Source: Mucilaginibacter aquatilis
Lineage (GTDB): Bacteria > Bacteroidota > Bacteroidia > Sphingobacteriales > Sphingobacteriaceae
Direction of reading: 5' to 3'
Assembly (NCBI RefSeq): GCF_009755275.1
Contig: NZ_WQLA01000003.1
Span: 186,001-250,000 of the forward strand
Length of the DNA: 64,000 nucleotides
Part shown: one piece after another, positions 63,557-64,000 of the stretch
How the letters are laid out: each line of letters starts with the position of its first letter
How positions within the stretch are numbered: the stretch's first letter is position 1
Notes under the pieces: generated by a model
Databases searched by the model: none
Told to the model about the DNA's origin: nothing
The model's input: the letters and a program-made list of their open reading frames with translations, nothing else
Made by a program: the position numbers and the translations under genes

Positions 63557-64000
63557 ATGGCCGCCCGTAAATTAAATAGTATAAGCGCTAAGGTATTCAA
63601 CCTTAAAAAAGGCGAGGAGAAAGTAGTGGCATTACTAACGTGCTATTCTTTTTTTATGGGTATTGCATACGCTTACTTTTATACAGCCTCAACTTCTTTG
63701 TTTATTGGCAAGTTTGAAATAGGCATGCTGCCATATGCTTACATGGGGCAGGGCGTAGTAAATTATTTTGTATGGCTGTTATTTAAGCGTTTGCAAAAGT
63801 ACATGTCATTTTCAAAGGTTTTTGTAGCCGGTGGCATATTCTTATTTGTGAGTGTAGTGGTGCTTTCATTAGAGTATATATATAATGAAAGCAAGTTTTC
63901 GGCTTATGCTTTATTTGTTTGGTATAATATATTCCTGTTACTAAATGGAATAGGTTTTTGGGGTATAGCTGCTAAAATATTCAATTTGAGTCAGGCTAAA
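63557..64000 (+). CDS. NTT-like (ATP:ADP antiporter-type) membrane protein, 3' end cut by window
   Basis: The open frame runs off the window after 148 residues. It begins MAARKLNSISAKVFNLKKGE. Four hydrophobic helices follow, with YSFFMGIAYAYFYTASTSLF, IGMLPYAYMGQGVVNYFVWL and VWYNIFLLLNGIGFWGIAAK. This pattern fits the NTT/ATP:ADP-antiporter-like group, which in Bacteroidota is often fused to HEAT repeats and a cyclic-nucleotide domain. Only the N-terminal part is seen, so transport activity is unproven. It continues the operon. Confidence 0.65.
   Translation, partial: MAARKLNSISAKVFNLKKGEEKVVALLTCYSFFMGIAYAYFYTASTSLFIGKFEIGMLPYAYMGQGVVNYFVWLLFKRLQKYMSFSKVFVAGGIFLFVSVVVLSLEYIYNESKFSAYALFVWYNIFLLLNGIGFWGIAAKIFNLSQAK

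Overview
The window looks like a chromosomal segment from a Bacteroidota bacterium, most likely Sphingobacteriaceae (Mucilaginibacter/Pedobacter type). The grounds are repeated Bacteroidota-style promoters (a TAnnTTTG -7 box, sometimes with TTG about 18-23 bases upstream), Wzi/Wza/Wzc capsule genes, a TonB receptor, a GH28-esterase fusion, a bacillithiol-type YpdA reductase and a short Bacteroidota-type SRP RNA. Genus is an inference. I see no insertion sequence, prophage, CRISPR array or integrase.

1-5.6 kb is core metabolism. A 5'-truncated recQ converges on gap (GAPDH), which is preceded by a BadF-type kinase gene in the same operon. A NUDIX-fold regulator with a TTG start lies between two BadF-type kinases and has a GTATA-repeat region upstream.

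5.8-29.3 kb is a large Wzx/Wzy-type surface polysaccharide locus: UDP-HexNAc dehydrogenase, UDP-galactopyranose mutase, Wza, Wzc, Wzx, a CDP-6-deoxyhexose pathway (RfbF, RfbG, RmlC-like, RmlD-like), a second mutase-like flavoprotein, glycosyltransferases, a Wzy-like polymerase, an epimerase, a reverse-strand Wzi, heptose genes (HldE-type kinase, GmhA) and the initiating sugar-phosphate transferase WcaJ. The part at about 7.1-24.3 kb is visibly richer in A+T than its flanks. A tRNA-Leu(UAG) closes the locus.

29.6-51.5 kb is mixed: a secreted GH28-CE6-like pectin enzyme, an SRPBCC membrane protein, a DUF6580 protein, YpdA, a small acetyltransferase, SRP RNA (minus strand), a 2H phosphoesterase, DinB, a two-gene module for 2-oxoadipate to 2-oxoglutarate (HglS/DUF1338 plus D-2-hydroxyglutarate dehydrogenase), a molybdopterin oxidoreductase, a SWIM-SNF2 helicase, a LuxR regulator, an OmpA lipoprotein, an MhqO/MhqD-like quinone-response pair with small partners, a zinc alcohol dehydrogenase with an unknown membrane-anchored partner, and a DJ-1/PfpI protein.

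51.5-64 kb is the most unusual part: a tightly packed run of genes reading AGE-fold protein, STAS, GlgX debranching enzyme, STAS, RsbW-like kinase, nSTAND-coiled-coil-WD40 membrane NTPase, TonB receptor, SAM methyltransferase and an NTT-type transporter cut by the window edge. Spacing and start/stop overlaps suggest a single transcript. It couples partner-switch signalling parts to glycogen debranching and an outer-membrane receptor, with no sigma factor in view. I consider this the best candidate for an undescribed system.
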